Source: Effrenium voratum
Taxonomy: Eukaryota > Sar > Dinophyceae > Suessiales > Symbiodiniaceae
Reading direction: 5' to 3'
DNA: 64,000 nt
NCBI GenBank assembly: GCA_963377175.1
Contig: CAUJNA010003827.1
Location: 1-64,000, forward strand
Below are positions 1 to 9,313 of this stretch, piece by piece. Positions within the stretch are counted from its first letter, which is position 1. Every line of letters starts with the position of its first letter. A program made the translations under genes and the position numbers. The notes below the pieces were generated by a model that saw only the letters and a list, made by a program, of their open reading frames with translations, did no database searches and was not told the DNA's origin.

Positions 1-1414
1 TTGCCTCACAAACATAGAGAGACGGTTCAAATATCGAAAAGGCGATGGGGTGCCATGGTCCTTGAAAAACTGCTTCAAGAACGTCCAGCACTGTGAGAGA
101 TTCTCTTCGGGCTCGTTCGCCATGACCGTATGGCACAGAAAAGCTAAGACAGATCCGTATTGATACATGTCAGTGCCTAGGTATTTGACGTGCGTCCAAT
201 CGTAGGCGACTGTCCAGCAAGAGGCACCTGGAAGGGACAGCAGCGGGCATCGAGAATGCTCTTCCCAAGCACGCCACGCGCTAGGAGTCCACTTGGTGGC
301 TCGCCAGCTTGCAATTGCCCGAAAATCTGTCCATGTGTCATCGCCCGCCTTTTTGCATTGACAATGCGAGCACGGCCCTGCCGCAGAAGAGTAGTTTGGA
401 AGGCCCAATATTTTATTGTAATAATCCAGGTCCCCTGTGAGGGCAAACAATACTCCCCGATATCCTCCAGCTAGCCACTTTCCCGCCAGCCTGTGCCCTT
501 CACTTCCAGCAACATACCTGCGGCGGCCGTCAAAGTTGTTGCGGGGGTTGTATTTGTACGCTTTTGTTCCTATTTTGGTGTGGGTGCCATGCATGCGACA
601 AAAATGCCTTAAATAAGAACAAAAAAGACAAAACCACGCCCAATGATTTTTGTGGTGGCCGAGATGCCTCTTCCCCTGGAAGTCGGCGCTTGGCCATTTC
701 CCTTCCATCAAACACAGGAAGGACCATCGTAGCACTGCAAAGAAAACGCCTCTGGTTCCTTCAGAGACAGAGCCTTTGCTCATGCGGTCATACATGCTCC
801 AGACCCAGAATAAGATTTCTTTGGTCTGCCCTTGCCCTATCAACGATCTCCATGGACGGCGAGCGGCGCAACCTTGGACTTGTAATCGGCAACGTCCCGG
901 ATGGGGTGGCTCTCCATCTGTGGATGAGAATCCACTGCGCTCCAAAATCGTTGCAGGGTTTGCTCATCAGGAAGAACAGACGATCGCCAAGTTTCTGGGT
1001 AGTCCCGCCACAAAGACGCGAAGAGCTGGTGTGGCAAGAGCATTCCCTGCAGCGACTCGCCGAAAGGCAGGGCGAAGGGAACTCGAACTCGAAATGGCTC
1101 TGGTAGTTGGCTCAAGTGCTCGACTTTGTTCATCAGGTCAGCATGGCACTTGTTTTTGTAAGCGCCGTTGGTGCCTATGCCAGCAAGGACGCAAGGACTT
1201 GGCCATTTTCTATAGAGGCTTCCAAGTCTCGAACAGCCAGGGCAGCAATTTCTTGGATCAGTTGGGGAGACATAGCCCCCCAAGCAAAAAGTTCCAGGAG
1301 GAGCGCGGCAAGCTGGCTTTCATTGGTGAAATTGCCTGCCTGTTCGTTGGCGGTGGCTTTGGCCATGCGCTGCCTGATTCCCCCAATCTTTCTGCGCTTA
1401 GGTAAGCGATCCAT
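1..1414 (-). CDS. Uncharacterised multicopy dinoflagellate protein, partial and disrupted
   Basis: The minus strand holds a long protein that runs off the window at base 1. The likely start is MDRLPKRRK at 1414. A first block reads to about 1162 (...ASIENGQVLAS). A one-base shift then moves into the frame with NKCHADLMNKVEHLSQLPEPF and LLPHQLFASLWRDYP, which ends in a stop at 840. Reading resumes at about 834 (QTKEILFWVWSMYDRMSKG, LMEGKWP). Near 540 it enters an open frame to base 1 with LAGGYRGVLFALTGDLDYYN, PCSHCQCKKAGDDTW and YDWTHVKYLGTDMYQYGSV. Roughly 560-660 fits poorly and may be intron. I recognise the pattern (LPHQLF, GDLDYY, YLGTD) from uncharacterised Symbiodinium proteins that occur in many copies; no function is known to me. 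The frameshift, stop and a gap of about 30 residues near 838 suggest a pseudogene, though homopolymer sequencing errors are possible. Confidence 0.6.
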
Positions 1415-1619
1415 GGCGTGGCTGGGTGAAAGTGTGAAGCAAGTCTTGTTTATATGTTCAAACAATGCTCAGCGTGGTAAAATCAGCGTTTTCTGCTCAA
1501 TTGACAAACCCATGCAACAATTGACAAATCCTGCTCCTTTCCGCTCAAAGGTTACCTTTGTGTGTGTATATGAAGAACTTTGTGCGTCGCAGTGTTCTAC
1601 GCAACATCAAAGAAACAGC

Positions 1620-1672
1620 ATATGTCTCTCAGGGTGTCTCTCAGGGTATCTCTCAGGGTGTCTCTCAAGGTG
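1620..1672. repeat. CTCTCAGGGTGT / CTCTCAAGGTGT tandem 12-mers
   Basis: Four adjacent 12-base units of the form CTCTCARGGTRT lie between the two minus-strand gene halves. Related units recur at 2355-2520, 4905-5040 and 6336-6500. The unit is in frame with itself, so it creates artificial open frames. Confidence 0.8.
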
Positions 1673-1851
1673 TGCGCAGCTACCAAGCGTTTGTCTCTCA
1701 AAAGGGCCGCAGCGCGTGTGCCTCTCGAGGCTCAGCAATGTTTTGCGCCGCACTCACGGGTGTGCCTGAAGTATATTCTTGCGCTTATAGCTCCTGTGGC
1801 CAGGTGGAGCCCCGTAAGGTGCTTCAAAACACAAAAACGGAAGCAGCGGCC

Positions 1852-3279
1852 TCAGTTCCGCCTTGCCTTGAGGATGCCCTTGACGCTTTCGATCTCCCTG
1901 TTGTACTTGTCAACGTCCCGGGCAATGTCAAGCAAGAAGTTGTCCAAGGCGCCTTTGGTGAGTGGGCCATCGGTGTTCGGGAGTTCCTTCCAAGTCTTGA
2001 CGTGTTCAATCTGGCTCTGGTGCTTGGTCAGGTCGGCGTAGGCAGCCTTAAGGGCTCCCTCCTTCTCCGCCAAGCCCCTTTCCTTGGAAAGCTTCAAGCC
2101 CTCTTTCAGCAACTTGTCGCACGCCGTGGCTGCCTTGGCCAGCGTCTTGAGGAACCCTTCAGGCAGATGAGCATCCTGTTCAAGCCGAGTCTGATCAGCC
2201 TTAGCCCACAAGTCTTGCAGCGCTGGTGGGGACACAGTTGTTGCAGCTTTACTTCTCCAAAGGAATGTCCAGAGTAAGAATAAACTGGAAAAGGGCGAAT
2301 GGATGCTAGCTTTGCAATGTTTATCCCCCATCCAATTGTTTCAGGAAACTGTTTCTCTCAAGGTACCCACAACCAGCGTAAACCATTCATTTTCCTTGAG
2401 AGCGTTGCCTTGAGAGCACAAAGACTCACCTTGAGAGCGACCACACACTTTGAGAGAAACGATAAACTGTGAGAGCCAAAAACACGTTCAGAGCAATGCG
2501 ACTTTGAGAGTGATTGGGGGGGGGGCAGCCTGGGGTCATCTGATAAGCGAAGCGACTGACAGCACCGACACAGAAACCCTGAGTGTGACAAATAGTGACA
2601 AAAGGCAAGCCGAGAGCAACGCCTGGACCCTGCCTTCTTGCAGACCCACTCCCACTTCATCTTCGACATGAGCCCCGCCAACGTGTGGGCCTCCTGGCTT
2701 TTGAGCTTCTTGGACCCCTCAACTGTTTCACCACGTTCGTTGGTCTTGACCTCCATGGTTTGCAGCTCACGGAAGCTTAGGTACTCCATACCCGCATCGT
2801 CCTTGTGCGACTGCAACTCGCCCTTAGCAAGGCTAGCCTCCATGGCCCTGGAGTCGCCATGGAAAACGGAAGCCAACATGATCCCCCGCGGCATTCCCTT
2901 CTTCTTGTCCTTGGCGACGTGTTGGACGTGGATCTTCTGGTACTCTTTGAACTGGTGAGACCCCCCGTGTTCATCTTGTAGGATCCATCAGTTTGCTTGT
3001 TGAACAGTCCATTGGTCAGATTCGTCTGGAACTGCCGTTGGCTCTGCGCTTTCTTGGACTCGATTTGCCACATGTGAACCACAGCTAGCGGCAATGCCCC
3101 AGCCTTCATTAATTTGCCGAATTTCTCGCTTTGTCGCGCAATTGGTTCTCTTCCTCATCATCCTTGGACGAGGCAGCCGTCTTGATGTCATCCACCATGG
3201 CATTGATGGTCAGCTTGTTCGCAGCTGGCTTTTTCGTGGGCGCACCAGACGTAGCCTCGCTGGCCGCAGGCCTCTTCAT
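1852..3279 (-). CDS. Uncharacterised dinoflagellate protein with Lys/Ala-rich N-terminus, frameshifted
   Basis: Minus strand, probable start MKRPAASEATSG at 3279, stop at 1852-1854. The N-terminus is Lys/Ala/Pro rich. Near 3112 the frame shifts by one base (ARNSAN to KLMKAGALPLAVVHMW). Near 2964 it shifts again at a run of six G (MNTGG to QFKEYQKIHVQHVAKDKKK). The middle reads MPRGIMLASVFHGDSRAMEA and LSFRELQTMEVKTNERGE to MSKMKWEW at about 2640. A probable intron of about 380 bases, full of CCTTGAGAG motifs, leads to a helical, charged C-terminus (PALQDLWAKADQTRLEQD, AYADLTKHQSQIEHVKTWKE, DVDKYNREIESVKGILK). The pattern matches an uncharacterised family I recall from Symbiodinium genomes, often found beside the family at 1-1414. 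The C-terminus probably forms coiled coil. No function is assigned. Two indels make this a pseudogene or an error-containing assembly. Confidence 0.6.
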
Positions 3280-3552
3280 AGCTGGCCATGGGGAATTGGC
3301 AATGTGCTGTTTCTTGCACAGCGGCTGGATGCTGAACAAGGCAGGCAGAGGCAAAGCAACTCAATGTGTGACACACCTCTCATGGTTCAAGGGGAAGGGC
3401 GGCCGCTGCCCTGGAAACACATCCCGCCCTCATTTCGAGCACACCTTTTTGTTTGAAATTCACATGTGTTCTGAACACGAACAGGCAAGACGTGCGATTA
3501 TAGTTTGGCCTTCAGAAATTGGCTAGACCCTACATGAAACAATGTCGGGAGC

Positions 3553-4575
3553 ATGTCGCTTGTGAGTGCGTTACACTTGATCACCAGCGCATTCCTTGAA
3601 GCTATGAGACGCCGTTGGTATCTTGACGCACTTCTACGCGCTGGGATACAAGCAGCTGACGATGTAGAAGAAGAACCGCCTGTAGAAGATGAAGACAACA
3701 AGACTATCTTTTCAGACGAAGGCAGCAACTGCAGTGAATCTGTTGCAACAATTGTTCCAGAACAAGCTGAGTTGCCCAGGGAAGAACAAGCTGATACTCT
3801 TCAAGAACAAGCTGAGTTGCCCAGGGAAGAACAAGCTGATACTCTTCAAGAACAAGCTTACTTGCACGGGGAAGCCTCACCTGCGCCTGCATTGTGTAGT
3901 AGTGAGGATGCCTGCAAGGGCGCTGAGCTGGGACCGCAGGAAGCATCTAGTTCTTCTAGCGCATGGCAGTTCATTTTGAATGGCCAGGCATGCTCTTCAG
4001 GTAAAAAGTGGAATAGCCATTTCTTTGAGGTGGCAACGATTACGTGGGTGGGGGGCGAGCAAATCTCTATCAGAAGGGTGGCGTGGGGGTCGCAAAGAAT
4101 TGTGTATGAATATCCACCTGGAAAGGTCATCAAGTTTGCGCGAAGCCTGTCAGATAACAAACCTGACATGAAGCTGAGCCTGTGGGCTCCTGACCTAGCG
4201 CCTGGCGTTTATGGTAGCTGGCGTGGCACCTGCTCATTTGAGGGGCACATGGCATTCCCGTTGCACGCGGCGGTGCAAGATCGCTTTGAAACTGCTGAGG
4301 AGTATTTGGAACGGCATCCTCCCGCTGATGTTTACTTCGCTGAGCACGTTGTTGCTATTTTGGCGCGCGCGACCCTTGCAGGCGTTCGGGTGATGGACGT
4401 TGGCTTTCGTAACCTTGGAGTTCGTGAACGCGGCGAGCTTGAAGTTGTATTTATTGACGCTGGCCACTTTACATTTGACTCGAGCAATACAGTGTATATG
4501 CCTGGTAAAAAAGAACCAAGGGTGCTTATGCGAGCATTAGGCACTACTTCGGCAAAGACGTTGCGGATGCGCTGA
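3553..4575 (+). CDS. Hypothetical protein with internal 15-aa repeats and kinase-like C-terminal half
   Basis: An intact 340-codon ORF, the longest clean reading frame in the first 10 kb. Residues 35-135 are acidic and low in complexity and include two and a half copies of a 15-residue repeat (EQAELPREEQADTLQ, residues 70-102) encoded by 45-bp DNA repeats. Residues 150-340 look globular. VIKF (K194) could be a beta-3 lysine, VMDVGFRNLGV (280-290) resembles a catalytic loop with D281 and N287, and VVFIDAG (298-304) resembles a DFG-type metal loop with D302. That reads as a divergent protein-kinase-like fold; this is inference, since no glycine loop is evident. Such proteins occur as multicopy families in dinoflagellates. 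No intron is needed. The first Met at 3553 is taken because nothing upstream favours another. Confidence 0.5.
   Translation: MSLVSALHLITSAFLEAMRRRWYLDALLRAGIQAADDVEEEPPVEDEDNKTIFSDEGSNCSESVATIVPEQAELPREEQADTLQEQAELPREEQADTLQEQAYLHGEASPAPALCSSEDACKGAELGPQEASSSSSAWQFILNGQACSSGKKWNSHFFEVATITWVGGEQISIRRVAWGSQRIVYEYPPGKVIKFARSLSDNKPDMKLSLWAPDLAPGVYGSWRGTCSFEGHMAFPLHAAVQDRFETAEEYLERHPPADVYFAEHVVAILARATLAGVRVMDVGFRNLGVRERGELEVVFIDAGHFTFDSSNTVYMPGKKEPRVLMRALGTTSAKTLRMR
3764..3870 (+). repeat. 45-bp tandem repeat inside the kinase-like ORF
   Basis: Two full copies and a partial third of a 45-base unit starting GAACAAGCTGAGTTGCCCAG. The period is a multiple of three, so copy-number change keeps the frame. 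It encodes EQAELPREEQADTLQ. Confidence 0.85.
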
Positions 4576-5092
4576 TGCAGCTTACACAGGACCAAGGACA
4601 CCACGCCATTAGGGTACTTGAAGCTCTGAGCGAGCGCTTCCTCAGGAGGTGTGAGACGTGAGAGTGGCGAAAACAAGACTCGGGGGAAGTTGGGGAGGTG
4701 ACGTACTCAGTGCAAAAGGTGAGAGGCGTAGTTTGCGCAGTGGTTTGCTCACAACATGTTCCTCTCAGTCACTTTCGATGTCGCTTCTCACCCCTGTGAG
4801 CCCAAACAAACGAGCCCAATCCTGCTGGTTGAAAATCAAACTAACCTAAAGTGGAAACTCTTTTGACGATTGCATTTGTTGGAGAAACACCTTTGCGCCA
4901 GAGAGACCGCGCCGTGAGAGAGACACTTTGAGAGTGGTCTGCAACCTTGAGAGATGGCACCTTGAGAGGAACCAAAACATATTGGTTTCCTAAAGAGTCT
5001 TAACGCCCCCAAGCCCCTCCCAAGACTGTTCCTCTCAAAATTCACAACCATTTTAGTACAGTTTTTCATTGCCACATTTAAGGGAGTTGAAA
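4576..5092. other. Non-coding spacer with GAGAG motifs
   Basis: No credible gene is seen. The stretch contains scattered TTGAGAG / CTCTCA motifs (notably 4912-5040) of the same family as at 1620-1672. Confidence 0.5.
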
Positions 5093-5280
5093 GGGGGGTC
5101 GAAGTTTGGTCGAATGTTGGTCGAAACTTCGACTCGCAGTTTGGTCGTAGTTTTACATGCTCATATCATAAAACATTGGTATTTACAGTGTTTAACAAAA
5201 CTGCGACCAAACTACGACCAAAGTGCGATCAAACTACGGGTCGAAGTTTCGACCAACATTCGACCAAACTTCGACCCCCC
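5093..5280. repeat. Perfect 41-bp inverted repeat built from TGGTCGAAGTT-like units
   Basis: The left arm 5093-5133 (GGGGGGTCGAAGTTTGGTCG...) is the exact reverse complement of the right arm 5240-5280. The 106-bp spacer carries more diverged copies of the same unit (GCAGTTTGGTCGTAGTTT at 5136; ACTGCGACCAAACTACGACC in reverse at 5201), so the fold could extend inwards. It could be a foldback element, a MITE or a structured RNA. Confidence 0.85.
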
Positions 5281-5531
5281 CTATGTGGAGAGACATGTAA
5301 ATCGATATCTAAGAACAAACTCGGGGCTGCGGGGCATGACGAGCCTCAAGTTGCTTTGGCGCAGCAGGGGCATTCCGGCTCTCAAACAAGTTATCATGCT
5401 TGTGGGCGCGTAGCTGTGGCCAAGGGAGTGGTGGCCAGTGTTACACTGGAACTCTAGCTTCATTATGGCAAAATAGACCCATTGTTGTTTTTGTCTCAGG
5501 AGAGCGATCTGTGTCGGCAAAGCGCCCGGCC

Positions 5532-5897
5532 TCACTTCTTGGTCTTTGTCTTCTTAGTAGATGATGAGGACGCGCCCTTGCCACTGTTGTTTGTTCCTTG
5601 GCCACCCTTGTCCTTTGCCTTGCTCTTCCCCTTTCCGCACTCTTCCTCCTGCATGTTGCAGTTGCCCTCCACAGACTTCTCCTCCTTGTCTTGATTCTTG
5701 TTGTCCTTGATGAGACTGAGCAAGCTGTCGGCAAGGCTGGCAGTGACGGGGCTGAGGAATTCTGGCAAGGTTCCCCGGGTGCTTCCATCGTTCATGACTG
5801 CGAAGCCAACAGGTGGCCCCAACTCATCGCCATTTTCAGCATCAAGAGCATCAAGATCAAGCATTTGGGAGTCGCCCTCAAAGTGTTGCGAGGACAT
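5532..5897 (-). CDS. Small hypothetical protein, acidic then Lys/Ser-rich
   Basis: A 121-codon minus-strand ORF starting MSSQHFEGDSQMLDLDALDA. The first half is acidic with a hydrophobic helix-like stretch (PEFLSPVTASLADSLLSLIK). The second half is a charged Lys/Ser tail (GKGKSKAKDKGGQGTNN and SSSSTKKTKTKK). No domain is recognised. It lies between two repeat clusters and shares strand with the disrupted genes at 1-3279, so it may be a further fragment of that gene group. The composition is protein-like, but the ORF is short. Confidence 0.3.
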   Translation of the reverse strand: MSSQHFEGDSQMLDLDALDAENGDELGPPVGFAVMNDGSTRGTLPEFLSPVTASLADSLLSLIKDNKNQDKEEKSVEGNCNMQEEECGKGKSKAKDKGGQGTNNSGKGASSSSTKKTKTKK

Positions 5898-6335
5898 GGC
5901 GCGATGGAATGAGCTGTGCAGCAGCTATGCGTGCGCAATGTCTCCCAAACGCCTGCGTGTGGCAAAGGTCAGCACAAACAAGGAGAGAAACCGTCGAAAC
6001 ATGTATAAGGGTTTGGGGCCATGAGAAAGTTTACCGCCTTTCACGTCGACTGTGAGTGCTTAAGCGTGCCTTGAGAGCAAACTTCAAAGGCTTTCTGTTG
6101 CTTGAGGCCTCATGTGATTTGCGTGGCTCCAGCCCCCCAACTCAATCAAATGGCGTTGGCTTCCAACAAAGGAGGGTTGGATTTGGTTTGCGCCGTGAAG
6201 GATACATTATCCCTCTCAGCAGTGTCCTGACAGCGTGTCTCGTGCTGCCCCTCACAGTTTCTCAAGGATCTCAAGGCAACCCTCAAGTTGTTTTTTTGAA
6301 GTAGCTCCACACAATTCTCTCAAACAGTCTGTTGT

Positions 6336-6500
6336 TTAGGGTATCTCTCAAAGTTGTCTCCGGGTTTCTCAAGGTCTCTCTTACTACAGTTTCTCTCAAG
6401 GTCACTCTCAAGGTGTCACTCAAGATCCCTCTCAAGGTGTCTCTCAAGGTGTCTCTCAAGGTGTCTCTCAAAGTGTCTCTCAAGGTGTCTCTCAAGAAGG
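6336..6500. repeat. CTCTCAAGGTGT tandem array
   Basis: A run of 12-base CTCTCAAGGTGT units, the most regular part at about 6400-6498, with variants (CTCTCAAAGTTGT, CTCAAGGTCT). The long SLKVSLKV reading frame here is a by-product of the repeat. Confidence 0.85.
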
Positions 6501-6549
6501 CTGTTGCGCGTGAAAGCCGGCTCTCAAAACAGGTTGAACTTGGGAGTGA

Positions 6550-6708
6550 AAGTTTGGTTGAAATATGTGTTTCTGGGGGGTCGCAGTTTGGTCGCAGTTT
6601 TAAATATGTGTTTCTGGAGGGGTCGCAGTTTGGTCGCAGTTTGAAATGTGTGTACATGGTATGGGTCGAAGTTTCGTCGAAGTTTCGACCAAACTTCGAC
6701 CCCAAAAG
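6550..6708. repeat. Second GGTCGCAGTTTGGTCGCAGTTT cluster
   Basis: Two direct copies of a block of about 45 bases (ATATGTGTTTCTGG followed by GGTCGCAGTTTGGTCGCAG), then GGGTCGAAGTTTCGTCGAAG and its complement TTCGACCAAACTTCGACCCC. It uses the same 11-base unit as the inverted repeat at 5093-5280. Confidence 0.75.
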
Positions 6709-6717
6709 CAACACAAA

Positions 6718-6905
6718 TTCTAACTATTAGTCAGATTTTTCCTGACTATTAGTTAGAATTCCGGGCTGACTATTAGTCAGAATTTTTGTGCCCGGAAAAA
6801 TAAACTATTAGTCAGAATCGATGTGTATATTAGTTAGAATCACGTTTTAACTAATAGTCAGAAAAATAAGATTTAACTATTAGGCAGAAAATAGTCTAAT
6901 CTAGT
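6718..6905. repeat. Cluster of ACTATTAGTCAGAA motifs in both orientations
   Basis: At least seven near-identical motifs (ACTATTAGTCAGAATT, TATTAGTTAGAAT, and the complementary form CTAATAGTCAGAAAAATAAG) are spaced by 20-35 bases in a locally AT-rich stretch. No coding frame runs through it. Confidence 0.75.
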
Positions 6906-7614
6906 CTATTGGGAATGAGCTCTCCAACGTTTGCGGTGACAGGCGTTGAGCCGTGAGTGCTTGTGCACGCATGTACCCGTTAGCACTGCGCGGCAATCAA
7001 GGTTCAGACACCTTGACCCCAGGCTCAGCCCGCAGGCTTTGCGTAATGTCACCGGCCCTCAGGGTCGACAACACCACGCATGTTTTTTCAGCACCAAGGC
7101 AGAGGCTCCTCCGCGGAGACCTCGCCGACATAGCCATCCCGCAGGTCAGTCCGCCGATAACCTTGCTTAGTTCCATGCTAGCGGCATGATGTTCACTTGC
7201 AGGTGCCGCCCAGAGGATCGCATGCCACACGTGAGCCAGAATCCCAGACTCTGCCCGCAAAGTTTCCCGCATTCGCTGATGCGCATGCCGTAAAGCATGT
7301 TTTCAGTGTATGCAAAACCCGCAGCCAACCAGCCCGGAGTCGAGACCGCCCGTCCACACGCGCCTGCACGCTCATGGAGCAACATGAGATATTGGACGCG
7401 ATGCATACTACCATGGCAAGGAGCTACCTGGATTTGGAAATGGTCCTCGAAGACCTGATCCTCGTCATGTTGAGCACACGCTTCTTCATACGCATTGTGG
7501 CGTTCTGCATGGTCCTGATGACCCTGTTTGCATTTGCGGCATACTTGCAAAACCTGCCCTCTGTCTTTCAGACAGGAGACTCTTTAAGAGCATCTCTGCT
7601 GCGAGCGCATCAGC

Positions 7615-8478
7615 ATGCCGCAGCATTGCACGCCGGATGACCATGCCTTCATGCATCAAAAGAATCTTTCCGCTTGCGGTGTGAGCGCACCGACCGAGAG
7701 ATTACCTCCGTCCACATGTTATGCCGAGGTGACCACCTGCATACGCACCAATCTCAGTCGCATGCCAGGGTTAGCGTGCTATGCATGTCAACCGTGCGGT
7801 CTCCGCAGACAGACTCAAGGTTCCAATGCTGGCCACCCTCCATTTCCGCTCACTAGCATGTCGCTGGTTGCAGAGGCTGATGCACGCCTTGATTCCATCG
7901 AGGACATCGAAGCCCTTACTCCGCGCCAACGGCCCCAGTGCCACCGCACGGACGCTTCTCCTTCCCGCAGCCTGCAGGAAGGTTTCGCGCAGCTGCTCGA
8001 CAAGTGGATGCGCCACCCGGAGCATCGCATTCGACTCAAGCGCATCAATCGCACGGGGCATCTTTGCAACTTCCTGCTTGACATCCTTTGCATTTTGGGA
8101 GTGCGCGGCATGACTATTAGCATAGCACGCATGCACTCCCTGTCAACTTTCTTCGTCGACTACCTTCGCGATCCCCAGTTGGACATGGATCGCATGCTTC
8201 AAAATCGCAAAGGCATTTCGGCAGGCTATCGCATGGCCGGGAAGTACCTGGCCATTATTCAGCCTTTCTCCGCACTGTTGTCGAATGTCAAATTTCGCTC
8301 TAGACACAGCACGCATGCAAACATGCAACCAAGCTTGGAATTGCTTCGCGAGTGGGAAGCATGCCTAATGATGGAAGACATAGCACTCACCATCCGCTCC
8401 AGCATCGCGTTGCTGGAGAGCATCAACTCCTACGTCCACATGCTTCCAATGCCCCGCAGCGCGCATTTCCTGCAGTGA
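7615..8478 (+). CDS. Gag-like ORF of an upstream element copy
   Basis: A 287-codon frame. The part from about residue 85 looks like folded helical protein (LQEGFAQLLDKWMRHPEHRI, NRTGHLCNFLLDILCILG, LLEWEACLMMEDIALTI-like segments), without a known catalytic motif. It is followed within 20 bases by a frame ending in a degenerate Cys/His finger (8,497-8,712), the same order seen in the main gag. I infer a second, partly diverged gag copy. The N-terminal 80 residues may not be coding. Confidence 0.35.
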   Translation: MPQHCTPDDHAFMHQKNLSACGVSAPTERLPPSTCYAEVTTCIRTNLSRMPGLACYACQPCGLRRQTQGSNAGHPPFPLTSMSLVAEADARLDSIEDIEALTPRQRPQCHRTDASPSRSLQEGFAQLLDKWMRHPEHRIRLKRINRTGHLCNFLLDILCILGVRGMTISIARMHSLSTFFVDYLRDPQLDMDRMLQNRKGISAGYRMAGKYLAIIQPFSALLSNVKFRSRHSTHANMQPSLELLREWEACLMMEDIALTIRSSIALLESINSYVHMLPMPRSAHFLQ

Positions 8479-8496
8479 TCAGACAGGCGCCACGAG

Positions 8497-8712
8497 TTGG
8501 CGGAGCTGGCCGACGAGTGGACGCAGTGCATGCCCAGCCCCTCGCAACCTGAGCCCAGCTCGGCATCCGCTTTTCCGCCAGGCCTGCCTCAGCCAATCTC
8601 GCAACGCAATGCACCATACTGCATCAGGTTCCAGGCCAACAATTTTCATGCTAAAGCATGCAAGGCGGCCCACGTGTGCAGCGTGCCGGACTGCTCTGGG
8701 AATCAGGACTAA
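8497..8712 (+). pseudogene. Degenerate CCCH-type finger, gag C-terminus-like
   Basis: The frame ends NAPYCIRFQANNFHAKACKA then AHVCSVPDCSGNQD. It aligns position by position with the intact finger at 11,503-11,632 (KPICRRFQTGTCKSDNCQFA then HVCAIKGCQQTH). The second Cys of the finger is replaced (NNFH for TGTC). It indicates an old duplicate of the gag end upstream of the main element. Confidence 0.45.
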
Positions 8713-9313
8713 AATTGTGCGCCGCATCTTGTGCAAATTGCATTTCAGCTTTCACACTGCGTGCCCTGAACGCACGCGAACCAAGGCGTGGACACTCCGC
8801 GGCATGCAGACATCAACCTCCTCCGTGAGCCCTGTTAGGATGACTGCATCGCATGTGCTGCAGCATGTTCAGCTATCACGGCCGCACAACCGTGCTTTGC
8901 CCGAATTAGCCTTTTTCTGCTATACAGAAACAGTGCCCGCTTACTCCGCCTGCTTTGTCCAGCATCCCTCGCAATGGACTTGCGACGCATGGTGGCGGAG
9001 AACCAGAACAACCCCGCATTCCTGCTCCAGAGGACAACAGCATGCCCGACCCCCGCGTGTCAGGGCTCACGGAAGAGGAGCGACGAGCTGCCTGAGCACC
9101 CCTGACATGACCGCATAGAGGGCACCCCGGATGCATTGCGTCGCAACCTGATAGCCCCGGAACCAAAGCATGCTGCGGAACCGGAGCAGGGGCCCACACC
9201 ATGCATGTACAAGGCACCGCCAACGGGGGCCAAATTCCCTGCATGCCGACCGCTAGACGCGCCGCATAATTGGCCACCGCAAGAAGGAGACCCTCGCCAT
9301 CAGCCTCCTCTGC

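Noticed and set aside
1100..1125. Spliced-leader relict TTGGCTCAAG
   Set aside because: It lies inside the opposite-strand coding block of the disrupted gene, so it is most likely chance.
7615..8478. Tyrosine recombinase of the DIRS-like element
   Set aside because: The frame is helical, but I could not place the R-H-R-Y residues, so it is kept as gag-like.
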